Part shown: in pieces, positions 45,782 to 59,537 of the stretch
Layout of the letters: every line of letters starts with the position of its first letter
How positions within the stretch are numbered: position 1 is the stretch's first letter
Source of the DNA: Yersinia similis
GTDB taxonomy: Bacteria; Pseudomonadota; Gammaproteobacteria; Enterobacterales; Enterobacteriaceae
Assembly (NCBI RefSeq): GCF_001053095.1
Contig: NZ_CGBP01000003.1
Span: forward strand, 124,001-188,000
DNA length: 64,000 bases
Direction of reading: 5' to 3'
The notes under the pieces: model-generated
What the model was told of the DNA's origin: nothing
Databases searched by the model: none
The model's input: only the letters and a program-made list of their open reading frames with translations
Made by a program: the position numbers and the translations under genes

Positions 45782-48700
45782 TTAGCCTAATTGCTTACGC
45801 GCATTACGGAACATACGCATCCATGGGCTATCCTCACCCCACTCTTCTGGGTGCCACGAGTTACTAACCGTACGGAACACCCGCTCAGGGTGTGGCATCA
45901 TTACCGTGGCTCGCCCACTAACACTGGTCACCGCCGTAATACCATTAGCGGAACCATTTGGGTTAGCCGGATATTGCTCGGTGACAACCCCGCGGTTATT
46001 CACAAAGCGTAACGCCACCAGATTGCTCTGTTCCAGAGTAGCCAAATGTGCCGCATCACGGACTTCGACCTGCCCTTCACCATGTGAAACAGCAATTGGC
46101 ATACGTGAACCAACCATGTCCTGCATAAACAGTGACGGGCTGCTTGCCACTTCAACCAGACTGAACCGTGCTTCAAAGCTATCGGATAAGTTACGTACAA
46201 ACCGTGGCCAATGTTCCGCACCTGGGATTAATTCACGTAGGTTAGACATCATCTGACAGCCGTTACAAACCCCAAGCGCCAATGTTGTTGGACGATGGAA
46301 GAAAGCCTCGAATTCATCACGAACACGAGCATTGAACAGAATGGATTTCGCCCAACCTTCACCGGCCCCCAAGACGTCACCGTAAGAGAACCCGCCACAA
46401 GCAACCAATGTTTGGAAGGACTGCAAATCAGTGCGACCCGCCAGTAGGTCACTCATATGCACGTCGACAGCATCAAACCCGGCACGGTGGAAAGCAGCAG
46501 CCATCTCAACGTGAGAGTTAACCCCCTGCTCCCGCAGCACAGCAACTTTTGGCCGCGCCTGTTTGAGAATGAATGGTGCTGCGATATCTTCAGCGGGATC
46601 GAAAGTCAGTTTCACATTCAGGCCGGGATCACTTTCATCCTGTTTAGCCTGATGTTCTTGATCCGCACAATCCGGATTATCACGCAGACGCTGCATTTGC
46701 CAGCTCGTTTCTGCCCACCACAAGCGCAGAGTGCTGCGTTTCTCGCTATACACCACGTCAGTACCGCTGCGAATATCAAAGATATCGCCCGCAACCGCAC
46801 GCCCCAGATAGTGAACACAATTTGCCAGACCGTGGTCTGCCAGCAGTTTTTCCACTTCGGCACACTGCTCAGCACGTACCTGAATCACCGCCCCCAACTC
46901 CTCGTTGAACAATGCAGCCAGGGCATCGTTACCCAAGGACTGAATATCAACCTCTACACCACAATGACCAGCAAAGGCCATTTCGGCCAACGTAACCAAC
47001 AAGCCGCCATCGGAGCGGTCGTGGTACGCCAACAAATGTTGATCAGCCACTAAACGCTGCATGGCGTTGAAAAAGCCAGCCAGTTGCTGCACGTTACGGA
47101 CATCCGCGGGTTTATCACCTAACTGGCGGTAAACTTGCGTCAGCGCAGTTGCACCGAGTGCATTATGACCCGCGCCCAAATCGATCAACAACAGCGCGTT
47201 ATCGCCTTTATCTATACGCAATTGTGGTGTCACGGTGCGGCGAACATCTTCTATGCGAGCAAAAGCGGTGATCACCAGCGACAGCGGCGATGTCATTTCG
47301 CGCTGCTCATTCCCCTCCTGCCAGCGGGTTTTCATCGACATCGAATCTTTGCCCACAGGAATAGTGATTTCCAAGGCTGGACACAGTTCTTCACCTACCG
47401 CACGTACTGCGTCATACAAACCAGCATCTTCCCCTGGGTGACCGGCAGCAGACATCCAGTTAGCAGATAACTTGATACGCTTCAATTCACCAATTTGGGT
47501 CGCCGCGATATTCGTCAAGGCTTCGCCAACCGCCAAACGGGCAGAGGCGGCAAAGTCCAGCAATGCCACCGGAGCGCGCTCGCCCAGCGACATGGCTTCA
47601 CCATAATAGCTATCAAGGCTAGCGCTGGTTACCGCACAATCAGCCACGGGGATCTGCCAAGGGCCAACCATCTGATCACGAGTTACCATACCGGTTACCG
47701 TGCGGTCGCCGATGGTGATCAGGAAGGTTTTTTCCGCCACTGCCGGTAAATGCATAATGCGTTTTACCGCCTCGGCAATACTGATATCAGCCCGTTGCAG
47801 CGCGTCACCCTTAGCCTGTAGGCGGGTAACATCACGTAGCATCTTCGGCGTTTTACCTAATAGCACATCCAGCGGCATATCAATGGGTTGATTGCCGAAA
47901 TGGCGATCATTTAGTAGCAGATGTTTTTCTTCTGTTGCCTCACCAATGACAGCATACGGCGCGCGTTCACGGCGGCAAATTTCGTCAAACAGGGCCATCT
48001 GTGCGGGTGCGACTGCCAGTACATAACGCTCCTGAGACTCGTTACACCACACTTCCAGCGGGCTCATACCGGGTTCGTCGTTGAGGATATCCCGCAATTC
48101 AAAGCGGCCACCACGGCCACCATCGTTGACCAGTTCAGGCATGGCATTAGAGAGGCCGCCTGCGCCAACATCATGGATAAATAGAATGGGGTTATATTCG
48201 CCTAACTGCCAGCAGCGGTCGATAACTTCCTGACAACGGCGCTCCATTTCTGGGTTATCCCGTTGTACCGATGCAAAATCCAGATCCGCATCCGACTGCC
48301 CGGATGCCATCGAGGAAGCCGCCCCCCCACCTAAACCTATATTCATCGATGGGCCACCGAGTACCACCAATTTGGCCCCCACGGTGATTTCACCTTTTTG
48401 CACATGATCTGCACGGATATTCCCCAGCCCACCCGCCAACATAATAGGCTTATGGTAACCCCGTAATTCAATACCGTTATGGCTGTTAACCCGCTCTTCA
48501 TAGGTGCGGAAGTAACCCAGCAGTGCCGGACGACCAAACTCATTGTTAAATGCGGCACCGCCTAATGGGCCTTCAGTCATGATATCTAGCGCAGTCACGA
48601 TACGATCGGGCTTACCGAAGTTCTCTTCCCACGGTTGCTCAAAACCTGGAATACGCAGGTTAGAAACGGAGAACCCTACCAGCCCCGCTTTAGGCTTGGC

Positions 48701-49672
48701 ACCACGCCCGGTTGCACCTTCATCACGGATTTCACCCCCTGAGCCGGTTGCTGCCCCAGGCCACGGTGAAATCGCTGTCGGGTGGTTATGAGTTTCAACT
48801 TTCATCAGGATATGGGCTTCTTCCTGATGGTAGTCATAAATCCCTTTCTCCGTCGTGGCATAGAAACGCCCGACCTGAGAGCCTTCCATCACCGCCGCGT
48901 TGTCTTTATAAGCAGACAACACATAATCGGGGGTGTGTTCGAAGGTGTTTTTGATCATCTTGAACAGGGTCTTTGGCTGAGCAACACCATCAATGACCCA
49001 ATCCGCATTAAAGATTTTATGGCGGCAATGCTCTGAGTTTGCCTGCGCAAACATATACAGCTCAATATCCGTTGGGTTGCGCCCCAAACCGGTAAAGGCG
49101 GTCAGCAAATAGTCAATCTCATCCTGTGCCAGTGCCAGACCCAATTTAATATTGGCCTGCTCCAATGCACTGCGGCCCTGCCCCAGAATATCGACCCGTT
49201 GTACTGGTGCCGGTTGGTGATGAGAGAATAGCTGCTCTGCTTGCTGTAAATCGGTGAAGACAGTTTCCATCATGCGGTCATGTAATAACGCCGCTAATTG
49301 TTTCCACTGACTTTCGTTCAAATCCGGGCCTTGGATAGAGAAAGCCAAACCACGTTCTAAACGTAAAATTTGTGATAATCCACAGTTATACGCGATATCG
49401 GTGGCTTTAGAAGACCATGGAGAAATAGTACCCGGCCTTGGAGTGACTAACAGTAAACGCCCTGCGGGCAGATGCTCGGGAAGAGATGGGCCATATTGAA
49501 GCAGCCGCTGGAGTCTGGCGTGTTCATCAGCACTCAGTGGGGCGCTGACATCAGCAAAGTGAACATATTCGGCGTAGATATCACTCACCGGCAGGTGAGC
49601 ATCCTGGCAACGGGACAGCAGTTTAGTGATACGAAAAGCCGACAAAGCGGGTGAACCACGCAGTATTTCCAT
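45782..49672 (-). CDS. purL: PurL, phosphoribosylformylglycinamidine synthase
   Basis: PurL converts FGAR to FGAM with glutamine and ATP, step four of purine synthesis. The 1,296-residue single-chain protein is the large enterobacterial type. It has an N-terminal PurS-like domain, a linker, two FGAM synthetase halves ([20 protein letters not shown] region), and a C-terminal glutamine amidotransferase with nucleophile Cys in [11 protein letters not shown] and the His/Glu pair in PHPERVF. It is divergent from mltF, with a PurR box between. Confidence 0.98.
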   Translation of the reverse strand: MEILRGSPALSAFRITKLLSRCQDAHLPVSDIYAEYVHFADVSAPLSADEHARLQRLLQYGPSLPEHLPAGRLLLVTPRPGTISPWSSKATDIAYNCGLSQILRLERGLAFSIQGPDLNESQWKQLAALLHDRMMETVFTDLQQAEQLFSHHQPAPVQRVDILGQGRSALEQANIKLGLALAQDEIDYLLTAFTGLGRNPTDIELYMFAQANSEHCRHKIFNADWVIDGVAQPKTLFKMIKNTFEHTPDYVLSAYKDNAAVMEGSQVGRFYATTEKGIYDYHQEEAHILMKVETHNHPTAISPWPGAATGSGGEIRDEGATGRGAKPKAGLVGFSVSNLRIPGFEQPWEENFGKPDRIVTALDIMTEGPLGGAAFNNEFGRPALLGYFRTYEERVNSHNGIELRGYHKPIMLAGGLGNIRADHVQKGEITVGAKLVVLGGPSMNIGLGGGAASSMASGQSDADLDFASVQRDNPEMERRCQEVIDRCWQLGEYNPILFIHDVGAGGLSNAMPELVNDGGRGGRFELRDILNDEPGMSPLEVWCNESQERYVLAVAPAQMALFDEICRRERAPYAVIGEATEEKHLLLNDRHFGNQPIDMPLDVLLGKTPKMLRDVTRLQAKGDALQRADISIAEAVKRIMHLPAVAEKTFLITIGDRTVTGMVTRDQMVGPWQIPVADCAVTSASLDSYYGEAMSLGERAPVALLDFAASARLAVGEALTNIAATQIGELKRIKLSANWMSAAGHPGEDAGLYDAVRAVGEELCPALEITIPVGKDSMSMKTRWQEGNEQREMTSPLSLVITAFARIEDVRRTVTPQLRIDKGDNALLLIDLGAGHNALGATALTQVYRQLGDKPADVRNVQQLAGFFNAMQRLVADQHLLAYHDRSDGGLLVTLAEMAFAGHCGVEVDIQSLGNDALAALFNEELGAVIQVRAEQCAEVEKLLADHGLANCVHYLGRAVAGDIFDIRSGTDVVYSEKRSTLRLWWAETSWQMQRLRDNPDCADQEHQAKQDESDPGLNVKLTFDPAEDIAAPFILKQARPKVAVLREQGVNSHVEMAAAFHRAGFDAVDVHMSDLLAGRTDLQSFQTLVACGGFSYGDVLGAGEGWAKSILFNARVRDEFEAFFHRPTTLALGVCNGCQMMSNLRELIPGAEHWPRFVRNLSDSFEARFSLVEVASSPSLFMQDMVGSRMPIAVSHGEGQVEVRDAAHLATLEQSNLVALRFVNNRGVVTEQYPANPNGSANGITAVTSVSGRATVMMPHPERVFRTVSNSWHPEEWGEDSPWMRMFRNARKQLG

Positions 49673-49786
49673 AATCTAAGTTTCTCTCGTCTTCGAAGCG
49701 ACTGGAACAGCACTTCATTGGGCGCAACATTCATTGGCGCAACAACAGGGCAAAACGCGCGCCATTATAGTGAATCTGAGCCGCCG

Positions 49787-49802
49787 ACGAAACCGTTTGC
49801 GT
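49787..49802 (-). promoter_or_regulatory. PurR box of purL
   Basis: On the minus strand ACGCAAACGGTTTCGT matches the PurR consensus (ACGCAAACGNTTNCGT) at all defined positions, 115 bases upstream of the purL start. Purine repression of purL is the expected result. Confidence 0.85.
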
Positions 49803-49987
49803 ATCTATTATTAATAATTCAGTCAGAAACAGCCGCTATGTGTGTGTAGCGCATACTCAGCAAATAGCTCGCAATAAAGTTGCACACTGGCGTTTTGTTG
49901 CGCAAAATGCCACTCCACTGGGGATTTAACCATGTTGAATTTAGCTTTACTGCACACACGAAGAGAGCGTTTCCGAGAGATAACTAT

Positions 49988-51448
49988 TTGACACGCATAA
50001 AATTAAGTTACTTTGCCATCGGTCTGGTTGCTCTGCTTCTGGCGCTTGCACTGTGGCCCAATATTCCTTGGCGCAATGGGCAAGAGGGCCAACTTGACCA
50101 AATAAAAGCCCGTGGAGAACTGCGAGTCAGCACCATCAGTTCTCCTTTGATCTACTCTACCGAAAAGGATACCCCTTCCGGTTTTGACTATGAGCTAGCA
50201 AAACGTTTTGCTGACTATCTGGGGGTTAAACTGGTTATCACCCCCCGTCATAATATTGACGATCTGTTTGACGCATTAGATAACGATGACACAGACCTGC
50301 TGGCCGCTGGGCTGATTTATAACCGTGAACGTCTCAACCGGGCGCGGACTGGCCCTGCTTACTATTCTGTTTCTCAGCAATTGGTCTACCGGCTGGGTTC
50401 GCCACGGCCTAAATCGTTCAGCGATCTAAAAGGTCAGGTGGTTGTGGCCTCCGGTTCGGCCCATATGACCACACTAAAACGGCTTAAGCAGACAAAATAT
50501 CCTGAACTCAATTGGAGTTCATCCGTCGATAGGTCCGGTAAAGAATTACTGGAGCAAGTCGCGGAAGGTAAGCTCGACTATACCCTCGGCGATTCAGCCA
50601 CCATTGCCCTGCTACAACGTATTCATCCGCAATTGGCGGTTGCATTTGATGTCACCGATGAAGAGCCCGTCACCTGGTATTTTAAACAGGGTGACGACGA
50701 TAGCCTGTATGCGGCAATGCTGGATTTCTACAGTGAGATGGTGGAGGACGGTAGCCTCGCGCGTCTGGAGGAGAAATATCTGGGCCATGTGGGGAGCTTT
50801 GACTATGTCGATACCAAAACTTTCCTGTCCGCTATCGATAATGTCCTGCCCTCTTACCAGCATCTATTTGAAAAACATGCAGGAGACATTGACTGGAAAT
50901 TGCTGGCCGTGATTGCCTATCAAGAATCACATTGGAACCCGCAAGCAACCTCCCCTACCGGTGTTCGTGGCTTGATGATGCTAACCCGTGCGACAGCGGA
51001 CGGTTTAGGGGTAAAGGATCGGGTTGACCCTGAAGAAAGTATCAGAGGCGGGGCTATCTATTTACAACGGCTGATGAAAAAACTCCCTGAAACCATCCCA
51101 GAAGATGAGCGTATTTGGTTTGCATTGGCTGCGTATAATTTAGGCTATGGTCATATGCTGGATGCCCGCCGTCTGACTAAAAATCAGAATGGTAATCCAG
51201 ACAGTTGGGTTGATGTGAAAATGCGTTTACCGATGCTAAGCCAAAAGCGCTACTATCCAAGCACCACTTACGGTTATGCCCGTGGCCATGAAGCCTACAA
51301 CTATGTCGAGAATATTCGCCGTTATCAGGTCAGTCTGGTGGGATATTTGCAGGAAAAAGAGAAAAAAGCGGCTCAACATGCCGCTATTGAGGCTGAACTG
51401 GGCAAAAGCAACCCGGTTGTCGGCCCCGGTTGGTCAATCAGTGACTAA
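49988..51448 (+). CDS. mltF: MltF, membrane-bound lytic murein transglycosylase F
   Basis: MltF is an outer-membrane-associated lytic transglycosylase. I chose the TTG at 49988 ([19 protein letters not shown]) because GAGAG precedes it and the conserved family start lies there; upstream in-frame codons lack homology. The product is 486 residues. An N-terminal signal/anchor is followed by a solute-binding-like domain (residues about 45-265). The transglycosylase domain has catalytic Glu in [20 protein letters not shown]. It is divergent from purL. Confidence 0.94.
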   Translation: MTRIKLSYFAIGLVALLLALALWPNIPWRNGQEGQLDQIKARGELRVSTISSPLIYSTEKDTPSGFDYELAKRFADYLGVKLVITPRHNIDDLFDALDNDDTDLLAAGLIYNRERLNRARTGPAYYSVSQQLVYRLGSPRPKSFSDLKGQVVVASGSAHMTTLKRLKQTKYPELNWSSSVDRSGKELLEQVAEGKLDYTLGDSATIALLQRIHPQLAVAFDVTDEEPVTWYFKQGDDDSLYAAMLDFYSEMVEDGSLARLEEKYLGHVGSFDYVDTKTFLSAIDNVLPSYQHLFEKHAGDIDWKLLAVIAYQESHWNPQATSPTGVRGLMMLTRATADGLGVKDRVDPEESIRGGAIYLQRLMKKLPETIPEDERIWFALAAYNLGYGHMLDARRLTKNQNGNPDSWVDVKMRLPMLSQKRYYPSTTYGYARGHEAYNYVENIRRYQVSLVGYLQEKEKKAAQHAAIEAELGKSNPVVGPGWSISD

Positions 51449-51574
51449 TCGCTAGCCAGTAATTCGTCTGTTATCAGTCACTCGTCGGCAGTCGTTCAAC
51501 CTTAATTACACCGTGATTTAGTCACCAACCGCCGCCCGTCATAACATGCTGGGCGGCGCATCACCTGGCCGCAG

Positions 51575-52189
<615 letters not shown>

Positions 52190-52247
52190 TCACCGTTAGT
52201 TTGTCGTAAGCCATAGGGCTACTTTGGCTAGTGACTAAAATTACCTG

Positions 52248-52943
52248 CTACTCCAGTTGCTGTAATTCGCCGGTTTTACTTACCCGCCAGCGGTGTTCGC
52301 AAAAAGTTAACAGTGGATTATCCTGCTTACTGTCGCTATAGCCACTATATAGCTTCAGTGGAGACCCCAGACGCTGTTCTAATTGCACCACTTTCTCTGG
52401 CCCTAAACAGCGCAGTGGCAGTACCCACCCCCCATTGCGCCGTGCCATACGGCTACCAATCAACCGTAAGCGGTGTATAAAATCTGAATCATGGTAAACC
52501 TGTTCGACCAGCCGCTGTGGGGAACCGGTGATTAGCCACACCTCTGCATCGTTACTTTCCAAATACTGGCGCAAGCGCATGGCAACCACAGGAAATTCAG
52601 TCACTTTTTGGCGAAACGCTGCCACAAAGCGCAACTCCAGGTCGCGCAGATGTGCTTCCCGTCGCCCAAAAGTCATCGCCCACAACAAGAGGCTCATTGG
52701 CCAACGTGCACAGCGCCCCCCCACCAGTAGCCCTAAGCCAATAAGCGGCAGCAATGGGATAACCAGTAACAGATTAAGTGGTAAGTGGCGTAATAGAAAA
52801 CGCAAAAAACTGCCGAACATATCCTGCTGATGTAACGTGCCATCTAAATCAAAGAAGACAATACGTTTCGCCCCGGCTGATTGTGGTTCAACCGCCGCAT
52901 CTGCCCTATTTCTATCACGAACACCAGCGTACTCTTCGTTCAA
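52248..52943 (-). CDS. pgpC: PgpC, phosphatidylglycerophosphatase C (HAD family)
   Basis: PgpC removes phosphate from phosphatidylglycerol phosphate at the inner membrane. The product is 231 residues. It begins at TTG 52943, with an excellent AGGGGGT ribosome site seven bases before. The HAD motif I is VFFDLDGTLHQQDMFGSF, followed by a hydrophobic hairpin (LPLNLLLVIPLLPLIGLGLLV). Motif II is WLITGSPQRLVEQV and the last motif is YSGYSDSKQDNPLL. It lies downstream of a small hydrophobic reading frame. Confidence 0.9.
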   Translation of the reverse strand: MNEEYAGVRDRNRADAAVEPQSAGAKRIVFFDLDGTLHQQDMFGSFLRFLLRHLPLNLLLVIPLLPLIGLGLLVGGRCARWPMSLLLWAMTFGRREAHLRDLELRFVAAFRQKVTEFPVVAMRLRQYLESNDAEVWLITGSPQRLVEQVYHDSDFIHRLRLIGSRMARRNGGWVLPLRCLGPEKVVQLEQRLGSPLKLYSGYSDSKQDNPLLTFCEHRWRVSKTGELQQLE

Positions 52944-53007
52944 AAAACCCCCTAAAAATCATAAAGATAAAACCAATCAATGCAGTGATAACTATTTTCG
53001 CTGCAGG

Positions 53008-53097
53008 TCACTTCAGCAAGCTAATTATCCTCAGAATCAAACCAGAGACAATGAACGCAGGCATAACAAGAATGAATATACTGATCAATAGTTTCAT
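53008..53097 (-). CDS. Small hydrophobic open reading frame (29 residues), uncertain
   Basis: ATG at 53097 opens a 29-residue frame (MKLLISIFILVMPAFIVSGL, then ILRIISLLK) that is a single membrane helix, ending in TGA at 53008. The same frame continues after the TGA for 30 more codons with another hydrophobic segment (KIVITALIGFIFMIFRGFF), up to the pgpC start. It could be a small membrane protein, a two-helix gene interrupted by a stop, or chance. No clear ribosome site precedes it. Confidence 0.35.
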   Translation of the reverse strand: MKLLISIFILVMPAFIVSGLILRIISLLK

Positions 53098-53169
53098 GAT
53101 TCAATAATGGGTGTTACGCATTTTGAATACGGCTAATTTATCCATTGCCAATGTCTTGAATGTGAGCAT

Positions 53170-54057
53170 TTATAAAGCTGCACGTAGATAGCCATGATGT
53201 TGCAGTAAATCCTGACGCGCCTGCTCAGCACTCACCCCTTTCAAGAGCATCAGAATGGCGGGTTTGACCTCAAAATCTGTTTGTCTCAACGCGTATTCAG
53301 CCTCTGCCCGGCTGACACCAGTAGCTTCGACAACAATGCGGCAAGCACGGTCAACTAACTTCACATTGGTTGCCTTCACATCAACCATCAAATTTTGATA
53401 GACTTTACCCAGTTTAACCATAGTTCCGGTGGATAACATATTCAGCACCAGTTTCTGTGCAGTGCCTGACTTCATCCGGGTCGAACCAGTCAATGCCTCA
53501 GGCCCTACTACCGGTGAAATCGCAACCTGCGCTTCCTGCGCGATAGGGGAATCTGGATTGCAAGAAATGGCGGCCGTTGGGCACCCCAACTCACGGGCAT
53601 AACGTAACGCACCAATCACATAAGGCGTGCGGCCAGATGCGGCCAGCCCAACCACCATATCGGTGGCAGTGAGTTGCAAATCTTGCAGATCCCGCATCCC
53701 CAGAGCCGTATCATCTTCAGCGCCTTCCACCGCTTTGAGCAAAGCCTCTGGGCCACCAGCAATCAGGCCAATAACCATACCATGGGGAACCCCGAAGGTC
53801 GGCGGGCATTCAGAAGCATCCAACACACCGAGCCGCCCACTGGTTCCGGCCCCTAAGTAGATCAAACGCCCGCCCTGCTTTAATGCTTCAGCGGCTAAAT
53901 CTACCGCCTGAGCAACCGCCGGTAATACCAAACGAATAGCATCTGGCACTTTACGATCCTCATCATTGATACAGGTCAGCATCGCCAACGTAGAAAGTTT
54001 ATCTAATTCCATGGTTGCCGGATTACGGCTTTCAGAAATTAATGCCCCCAGACTCAT
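53170..54057 (-). CDS. murQ: MurQ, N-acetylmuramic acid 6-phosphate etherase
   Basis: MurQ splits MurNAc-6-phosphate into GlcNAc-6-phosphate and D-lactate during cell-wall recycling. The product is 295 residues with the SIS domain motif [20 protein letters not shown] and the second signature [18 protein letters not shown]-like region. The gene is divergent from an RpiR-type regulator. The PTS gene murP is not adjacent here, unlike in E. coli. Confidence 0.96.
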   Translation of the reverse strand: MSLGALISESRNPATMELDKLSTLAMLTCINDEDRKVPDAIRLVLPAVAQAVDLAAEALKQGGRLIYLGAGTSGRLGVLDASECPPTFGVPHGMVIGLIAGGPEALLKAVEGAEDDTALGMRDLQDLQLTATDMVVGLAASGRTPYVIGALRYARELGCPTAAISCNPDSPIAQEAQVAISPVVGPEALTGSTRMKSGTAQKLVLNMLSTGTMVKLGKVYQNLMVDVKATNVKLVDRACRIVVEATGVSRAEAEYALRQTDFEVKPAILMLLKGVSAEQARQDLLQHHGYLRAAL

Positions 54058-54264
54058 AGCCCACTCCTTGTTGAATTTTTAATTCATAGTTATCTAGTTA
54101 TGATTGAATGTAATATTCATTAAAACAAACACTTTACTACCCCTTTCGTCTGTGAATCACAAAAAAGTGTAGTCAACGCTCATAACTCAACCTTTTGCCA
54201 TAAGTATTTATAGGTATCACTCATAAACATGTCAGAATACCTCCCCAAACACAGGAACTGATTT

Positions 54265-55104
54265 ATGAGTAGCCTCCTACGCATTCGCCAGATTTATTCC
54301 ACACTGGCACAAAATGACCGTAAGCTGGCGGACTTTTTGCTGATTAATCCCGAGCAGGCTCGCCATCTCAGTTCACAAAAGTTGGCGCAACAGACCGGTG
54401 TCAGCCAGTCTGCCGTGGTCAAATTTGCCCAAAAATTAGGCTATAAAGGTTTCCCCGCGTTGAAACTGGCCCTGAGCGAAGTGGTCGCTATACCAAAGAC
54501 GGTAACGCTACATAATCAGATCTTGAGCACTGACAGTTTAAAAACAATCGGGGAGAAGTTGCTGAACGAGAAAACAGCGGCGCTGCGAGCAACACTGGAC
54601 ATTAATAGCGAACAGCGTCTTATCCAGGGATTAGAGATGTTACGAGCGGCACAAAAGGTGCTTTTAATCGGTATTGGTGCCTCTGGTTTGGTTGCCAAAG
54701 ATCTTGCCTATAAGTTACTAAAGATAGGCATAGTCGCCATATCAGAGACAGATATGCACGTGCAATTGGCGGCAGCACAAGCGCTGGGAGAGCAGGGTTT
54801 ACTCTTGGCTATCTCTTTCAGTGGCGAACGCCGTGAGATCAATCTGGCAGCGGAAGAAGCACAATATTGTGGTACTAAAGTGTTGGCATTAACCTGCTTT
54901 TCCCCCAACAGCTTGCAGCAACGAGCAGATCACTGCTTGTATACCATTTCGGAAGAACCGGTTATCCGTAGCGCGGCGATCTCTTCCAGCACAGCACAAT
55001 ACGCACTGACCGATCTTTTGTTTATGGCCATGATCCAGCAAGACATTGAAAATGCGCAAGATCACATTAAGCACAGTGCAGCACTGATCAAAAAGCTGCT
55101 CTAA
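54265..55104 (+). CDS. murR: MurR/RpiR-family transcriptional regulator
   Basis: This 279-residue regulator has an N-terminal RpiR helix-turn-helix (residues about 1-77: LSSQKLAQQTGVSQSAVVKF, AQKLGYKGFPALKLAL) and a C-terminal SIS sugar-phosphate domain (VLLIGIGASGLVAKDLAYKL). It is divergent from murQ with about 200 bases between. By analogy with E. coli it would repress murQ and be relieved by MurNAc-6-phosphate. The name murR rests on this context. Confidence 0.83.
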   Translation: MSSLLRIRQIYSTLAQNDRKLADFLLINPEQARHLSSQKLAQQTGVSQSAVVKFAQKLGYKGFPALKLALSEVVAIPKTVTLHNQILSTDSLKTIGEKLLNEKTAALRATLDINSEQRLIQGLEMLRAAQKVLLIGIGASGLVAKDLAYKLLKIGIVAISETDMHVQLAAAQALGEQGLLLAISFSGERREINLAAEEAQYCGTKVLALTCFSPNSLQQRADHCLYTISEEPVIRSAAISSSTAQYALTDLLFMAMIQQDIENAQDHIKHSAALIKKLL

Positions 55105-55263
55105 CGGCAGGCAACAAAACGGCTTATTGTGCGGTTTTATGTGACTCACTTAAGTTGTTTAATGCATAATACGCGGCATAAAAAGTAGGTTATGTAAAGC
55201 GGAAAGCGATGAAATATGTCATTAACTGCATGATTTAAAAAGATTAAAAGGTAAGTTATTGAA

Positions 55264-55524
55264 ATGGCTTTATTGATTACTAAACGCTGTATCAACTGCG
55301 ATATGTGCGAACCGGAATGCCCGAATGAGGCAATCTCCATGGGTGCAGAAATCTATCAAATTGATCCGATGCGCTGTACTGAGTGTGTAGGTCATTACGA
55401 AACGCCAACCTGTCAGCTGGTTTGCCCTATTGATAATACGATTTCTGCCGACCCCGATTGGGTTGAAAGTAACGAGCAGTTGTGGGATAAGTTTGTTCAG
55501 CTACACCATGCCGATCGTCTGTAA
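55264..55524 (+). CDS. yfhL: YfhL, 4Fe-4S ferredoxin
   Basis: This small ferredoxin of 86 residues carries two 4Fe-4S clusters. The first set of ligands is Cys9, Cys12, Cys15, Cys19 (RCINCDMCEPECP). The second set is CTECVGHYETPTCQLVCP, with the longer spacing typical of Alvin-type ferredoxins. It is a standalone gene between murR and acpS; in E. coli the locus is also next to acpS. Its redox partner is unknown, although a role in tRNA hydroxylation (TrhP-linked) has been reported for the E. coli protein as I recall. Confidence 0.93.
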   Translation: MALLITKRCINCDMCEPECPNEAISMGAEIYQIDPMRCTECVGHYETPTCQLVCPIDNTISADPDWVESNEQLWDKFVQLHHADRL

Positions 55525-55574
55525 TACCGCTCGTCATACCTCCTCGCTCATATCAACAAGCCCCAGTATGCAAA

Positions 55575-55610
55575 AAGGGATGGCATTTCCATACCCATCC
55601 CTTAAATTTT
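55575..55610 (+). terminator. yfhL terminator (bidirectional)
   Basis: AAGGGATGG-(11 bases)-CCATCCCTT is a perfect stem followed by AAATTTT on the plus strand and preceded by AAAAA, which gives a T run on the minus strand. It can therefore end both yfhL and the convergent acpS. Confidence 0.78.
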
Positions 55611-55629
55611 CGGCTACCCCGCTCAGTGG

Positions 55630-56010
55630 TTAACTTTCAATAATCACTGTCGCGCAGGCATAACGCCGTTCATCAGCCAGAGTGACATGCAGCGATTTTA
55701 CCCCTAATTCTACAGCCAACTCCGCGGCCCGCGAATGCAAACGCAGTGTCGGTTTCCCCAATGCGTCGTTAACCACTTCGAATTGATTAAACGCCAACCC
55801 ATTGCGGATGCCCGTTCCAAATGCCTTAGCGGCAGCTTCTTTAACGGCGAAACGTTTGGCTAAAAAGCGGACCGGTTGCTGATGCTGTTGATAATGTTGC
55901 CATTCAGACGAGCTGAGAATACGCCGCGCCAGCCTCTCACCAGTACGCTCAACAACCGCTTCAATACGTGAGATTTCAACGATATCCGTTCCTAGCCCAA
56001 GAATAGCCAT
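55630..56010 (-). CDS. acpS: AcpS, holo-[acyl-carrier-protein] synthase
   Basis: AcpS transfers 4'-phosphopantetheine from CoA to acyl carrier protein. The product is 126 residues with the two magnesium-site motifs [13 protein letters not shown] (Asp9) and [14 protein letters not shown]. Its start overlaps the pdxJ stop by one base, so the two are translationally coupled. Confidence 0.97.
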   Translation of the reverse strand: MAILGLGTDIVEISRIEAVVERTGERLARRILSSSEWQHYQQHQQPVRFLAKRFAVKEAAAKAFGTGIRNGLAFNQFEVVNDALGKPTLRLHSRAAELAVELGVKSLHVTLADERRYACATVIIES

Positions 56011-56741
56011 TAACGGCGCGCTTCCCGCATCAATACCTTCATGTCTGTCACTGCGGCAGCAAGGCCTGTCATCACAGCCTGACCAATGATCGCATGACCA
56101 ATATTCAGCTCATGCATTTCTGGCAATGCAGCTATCGGCTGCACATTATGGTATGTCAGACCATGACCCGCATTCACTTTCAACCCTTTGCCTGCAGCAT
56201 AGGTCGCCGCTTTGGCGATACGCATCAATTCAGCCTGACGTTCCAGATCGGTCGAAGCATCAGCATAGGCACCAGTATGAATTTCAATATAAGGTGCGCC
56301 TACGGCAACGGCAGCATCGATTTGGCGAAAATCTGCATCAATAAAGAGTGAAACCAGTATGCCAACATCCGCTAACCGCCCTACCGCCAGTGTCATTTTA
56401 TCAACCTGGCCGGCAACATCTAGCCCGCCTTCAGTAGTGACTTCCTGACGTTTTTCAGGAACCAGACAACAAAAGTGCGGTTTGATTTCACAAGCAATAT
56501 CAACCATTTCATCCGTTACCGCCATTTCCAGATTCATGCGAGTCTGGATGGTCTGACGCAGAATACGTACATCACGATCCGTAATATGACGGCGATCTTC
56601 ACGTAAATGTACGGTAATGCCGTCAGCGCCCGCTTGCTCAGCAATAAAAGCGGCCTGAACCGGATCGGGATAAATGGTCCCGCGTGCATTCCGTAGTGTC
56701 GCGATGTGATCGATATTAACGCCCAGCAACAAATCAGCCAT
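56010..56741 (-). CDS. pdxJ: PdxJ, pyridoxine 5'-phosphate synthase
   Basis: PdxJ condenses 3-amino-1-hydroxyacetone phosphate with deoxyxylulose phosphate to give pyridoxine phosphate. The 243-residue TIM barrel has the motifs [29 protein letters not shown] and [12 protein letters not shown]. It lies downstream of recO and is coupled to acpS. The gap of 158 bases to recO contains a short AT-rich stretch and no gene. Confidence 0.97.
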   Translation of the reverse strand: MADLLLGVNIDHIATLRNARGTIYPDPVQAAFIAEQAGADGITVHLREDRRHITDRDVRILRQTIQTRMNLEMAVTDEMVDIACEIKPHFCCLVPEKRQEVTTEGGLDVAGQVDKMTLAVGRLADVGILVSLFIDADFRQIDAAVAVGAPYIEIHTGAYADASTDLERQAELMRIAKAATYAAGKGLKVNAGHGLTYHNVQPIAALPEMHELNIGHAIIGQAVMTGLAAAVTDMKVLMREARR

Positions 56742-56899
56742 GACAGCCCTCCAAATATGGATGCATCTTTAATAGGTTAATAAGCATATAAATAAAGCAT
56801 ACCAATAACCACGTCAGTGATTTTCAGTTTACACCGACTAGACCCGTAGCGGATAGGCTACACCACGGGAAAGTTAATAATAGGCAGTTTAAAGCAGCG

Positions 56900-57625
56900 C
56901 TAGGGGGAAGGATCGGCTGGAGGCTTAATCACAAACTGACGAAATAGCTCGCGACTCTTTAAAGGTTTTCCGCCCAGATAAGGTTTGAGGGCGATACGGG
57001 TGAAACGTTTAGCCGCTCGCAAAGTATCGGCGTCAGGAAACTCTCGATTGGCTAAAGCTAACAATTGACGGCCAGTAAAGCTGTAGTGATCGACCACCAG
57101 ACTGGCAATAAAACCTTTCTCTTCCCGATAACGATAGGTCATGGTATCGGATACAGGCTGCCCGCTACCGGCACAATGCAGAAAATCGACGCCATATCCC
57201 AGATTCGCCAGTATTGCTAATTCAAACTGACGTAAAGCATGTTCAGGTGAACCATCGCTCCCCGCCAACGCTTGTAAGCAGTGCAGATAATCGAAGAATA
57301 GGGCTGAGTAGCTGGTTTGGTGTTCTAACACGCGGGAAAGCAGCTCATTAACATATAAGCCGCTGTATAACATAGAACCGCTCAGGGGAAGAGCCAGCGA
57401 TACTGGCTCCGCACTGCGTAATGTTTTAACTTCACCACGCCCTGACCAACGAACCAATAACGGCGTAAAAGGCTGCAAGCAGCCTTTTAAATTAGAACGA
57501 CGCCCGCGCGCACCTTTTGCCAGAACCCGCATGCGCCCTTCCCCTTCAGTAAATAAATCCAGCATTAAGCTGGTTTCACTGTAAGGCCGCCCATGCAGAA
57601 CAAATGCGCGTTGCCAACCGTCCAT
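56900..57625 (-). CDS. recO: RecO, recombination mediator
   Basis: RecO works with RecR and RecF to load RecA on SSB-coated DNA. I chose the ATG at 57625 ([20 protein letters not shown]), with AAGG seven bases before; a TTG two codons earlier is the alternative. The product is 241 residues. It has the OB-fold N-terminus ([20 protein letters not shown]) and a helical C-terminal part. The gene follows era by nine bases and is in the rnc-era-recO cluster. Confidence 0.95.
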   Translation of the reverse strand: MDGWQRAFVLHGRPYSETSLMLDLFTEGEGRMRVLAKGARGRRSNLKGCLQPFTPLLVRWSGRGEVKTLRSAEPVSLALPLSGSMLYSGLYVNELLSRVLEHQTSYSALFFDYLHCLQALAGSDGSPEHALRQFELAILANLGYGVDFLHCAGSGQPVSDTMTYRYREEKGFIASLVVDHYSFTGRQLLALANREFPDADTLRAAKRFTRIALKPYLGGKPLKSRELFRQFVIKPPADPSP

Positions 57626-57634
57626 CGGCAAGCC

Positions 57635-59226
<1,592 letters not shown>

Positions 59227-59393
59227 TTACCAATAGATCAAGAATGCGTCAAAAACTACAGCATACGGAACAGGCCTGACCGACAAAAATAACCAAGACA
59301 AAACTGTTTCGTTTGCAGTGGCTCCCATAAGAGAGCCAACTTTATCGCTCGAAAGGTTATTCTACAACGAGTGGATATATAATGCTGCGTTTA

Positions 59394-59528
59394 TATGCCC
59401 TCTTTATTTGAAGTTACAGCGCCACGAGTGGCTCTCATTCCCCCGAATCACTAACTTATATAGCTCATCGGGGTTCACTCAATGACGGCCTTATTACCTT
59501 ACTGCAACGTCAATGGATTGGGGGCATA
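59394..59528. repeat. ERIC-type repeat between lepB and rnc
   Basis: It is bounded by TATGCCC and GGGCATA, 135 bases. It contains CTCTTTATTTGAAGTTACAG, the core CCCCGAATCACTAACTTATA and TAGCTCATCGGGGTTCACTC, and the other end block TTACTGCAACGTCAATGGAT. This is close to the canonical ERIC length and has a strong central hairpin. It lies 171 bases before the rnc start and ten bases after the lepB stop. Confidence 0.78.
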
Positions 59529-59537
59529 TCCGCTGCT

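Noticed and set aside
53008-53010. Selenocysteine at the in-frame TGA of the small hydrophobic frame
   Set aside because: No selenocysteine-insertion hairpin is evident just after the codon and the encoded segments do not resemble any selenoprotein.
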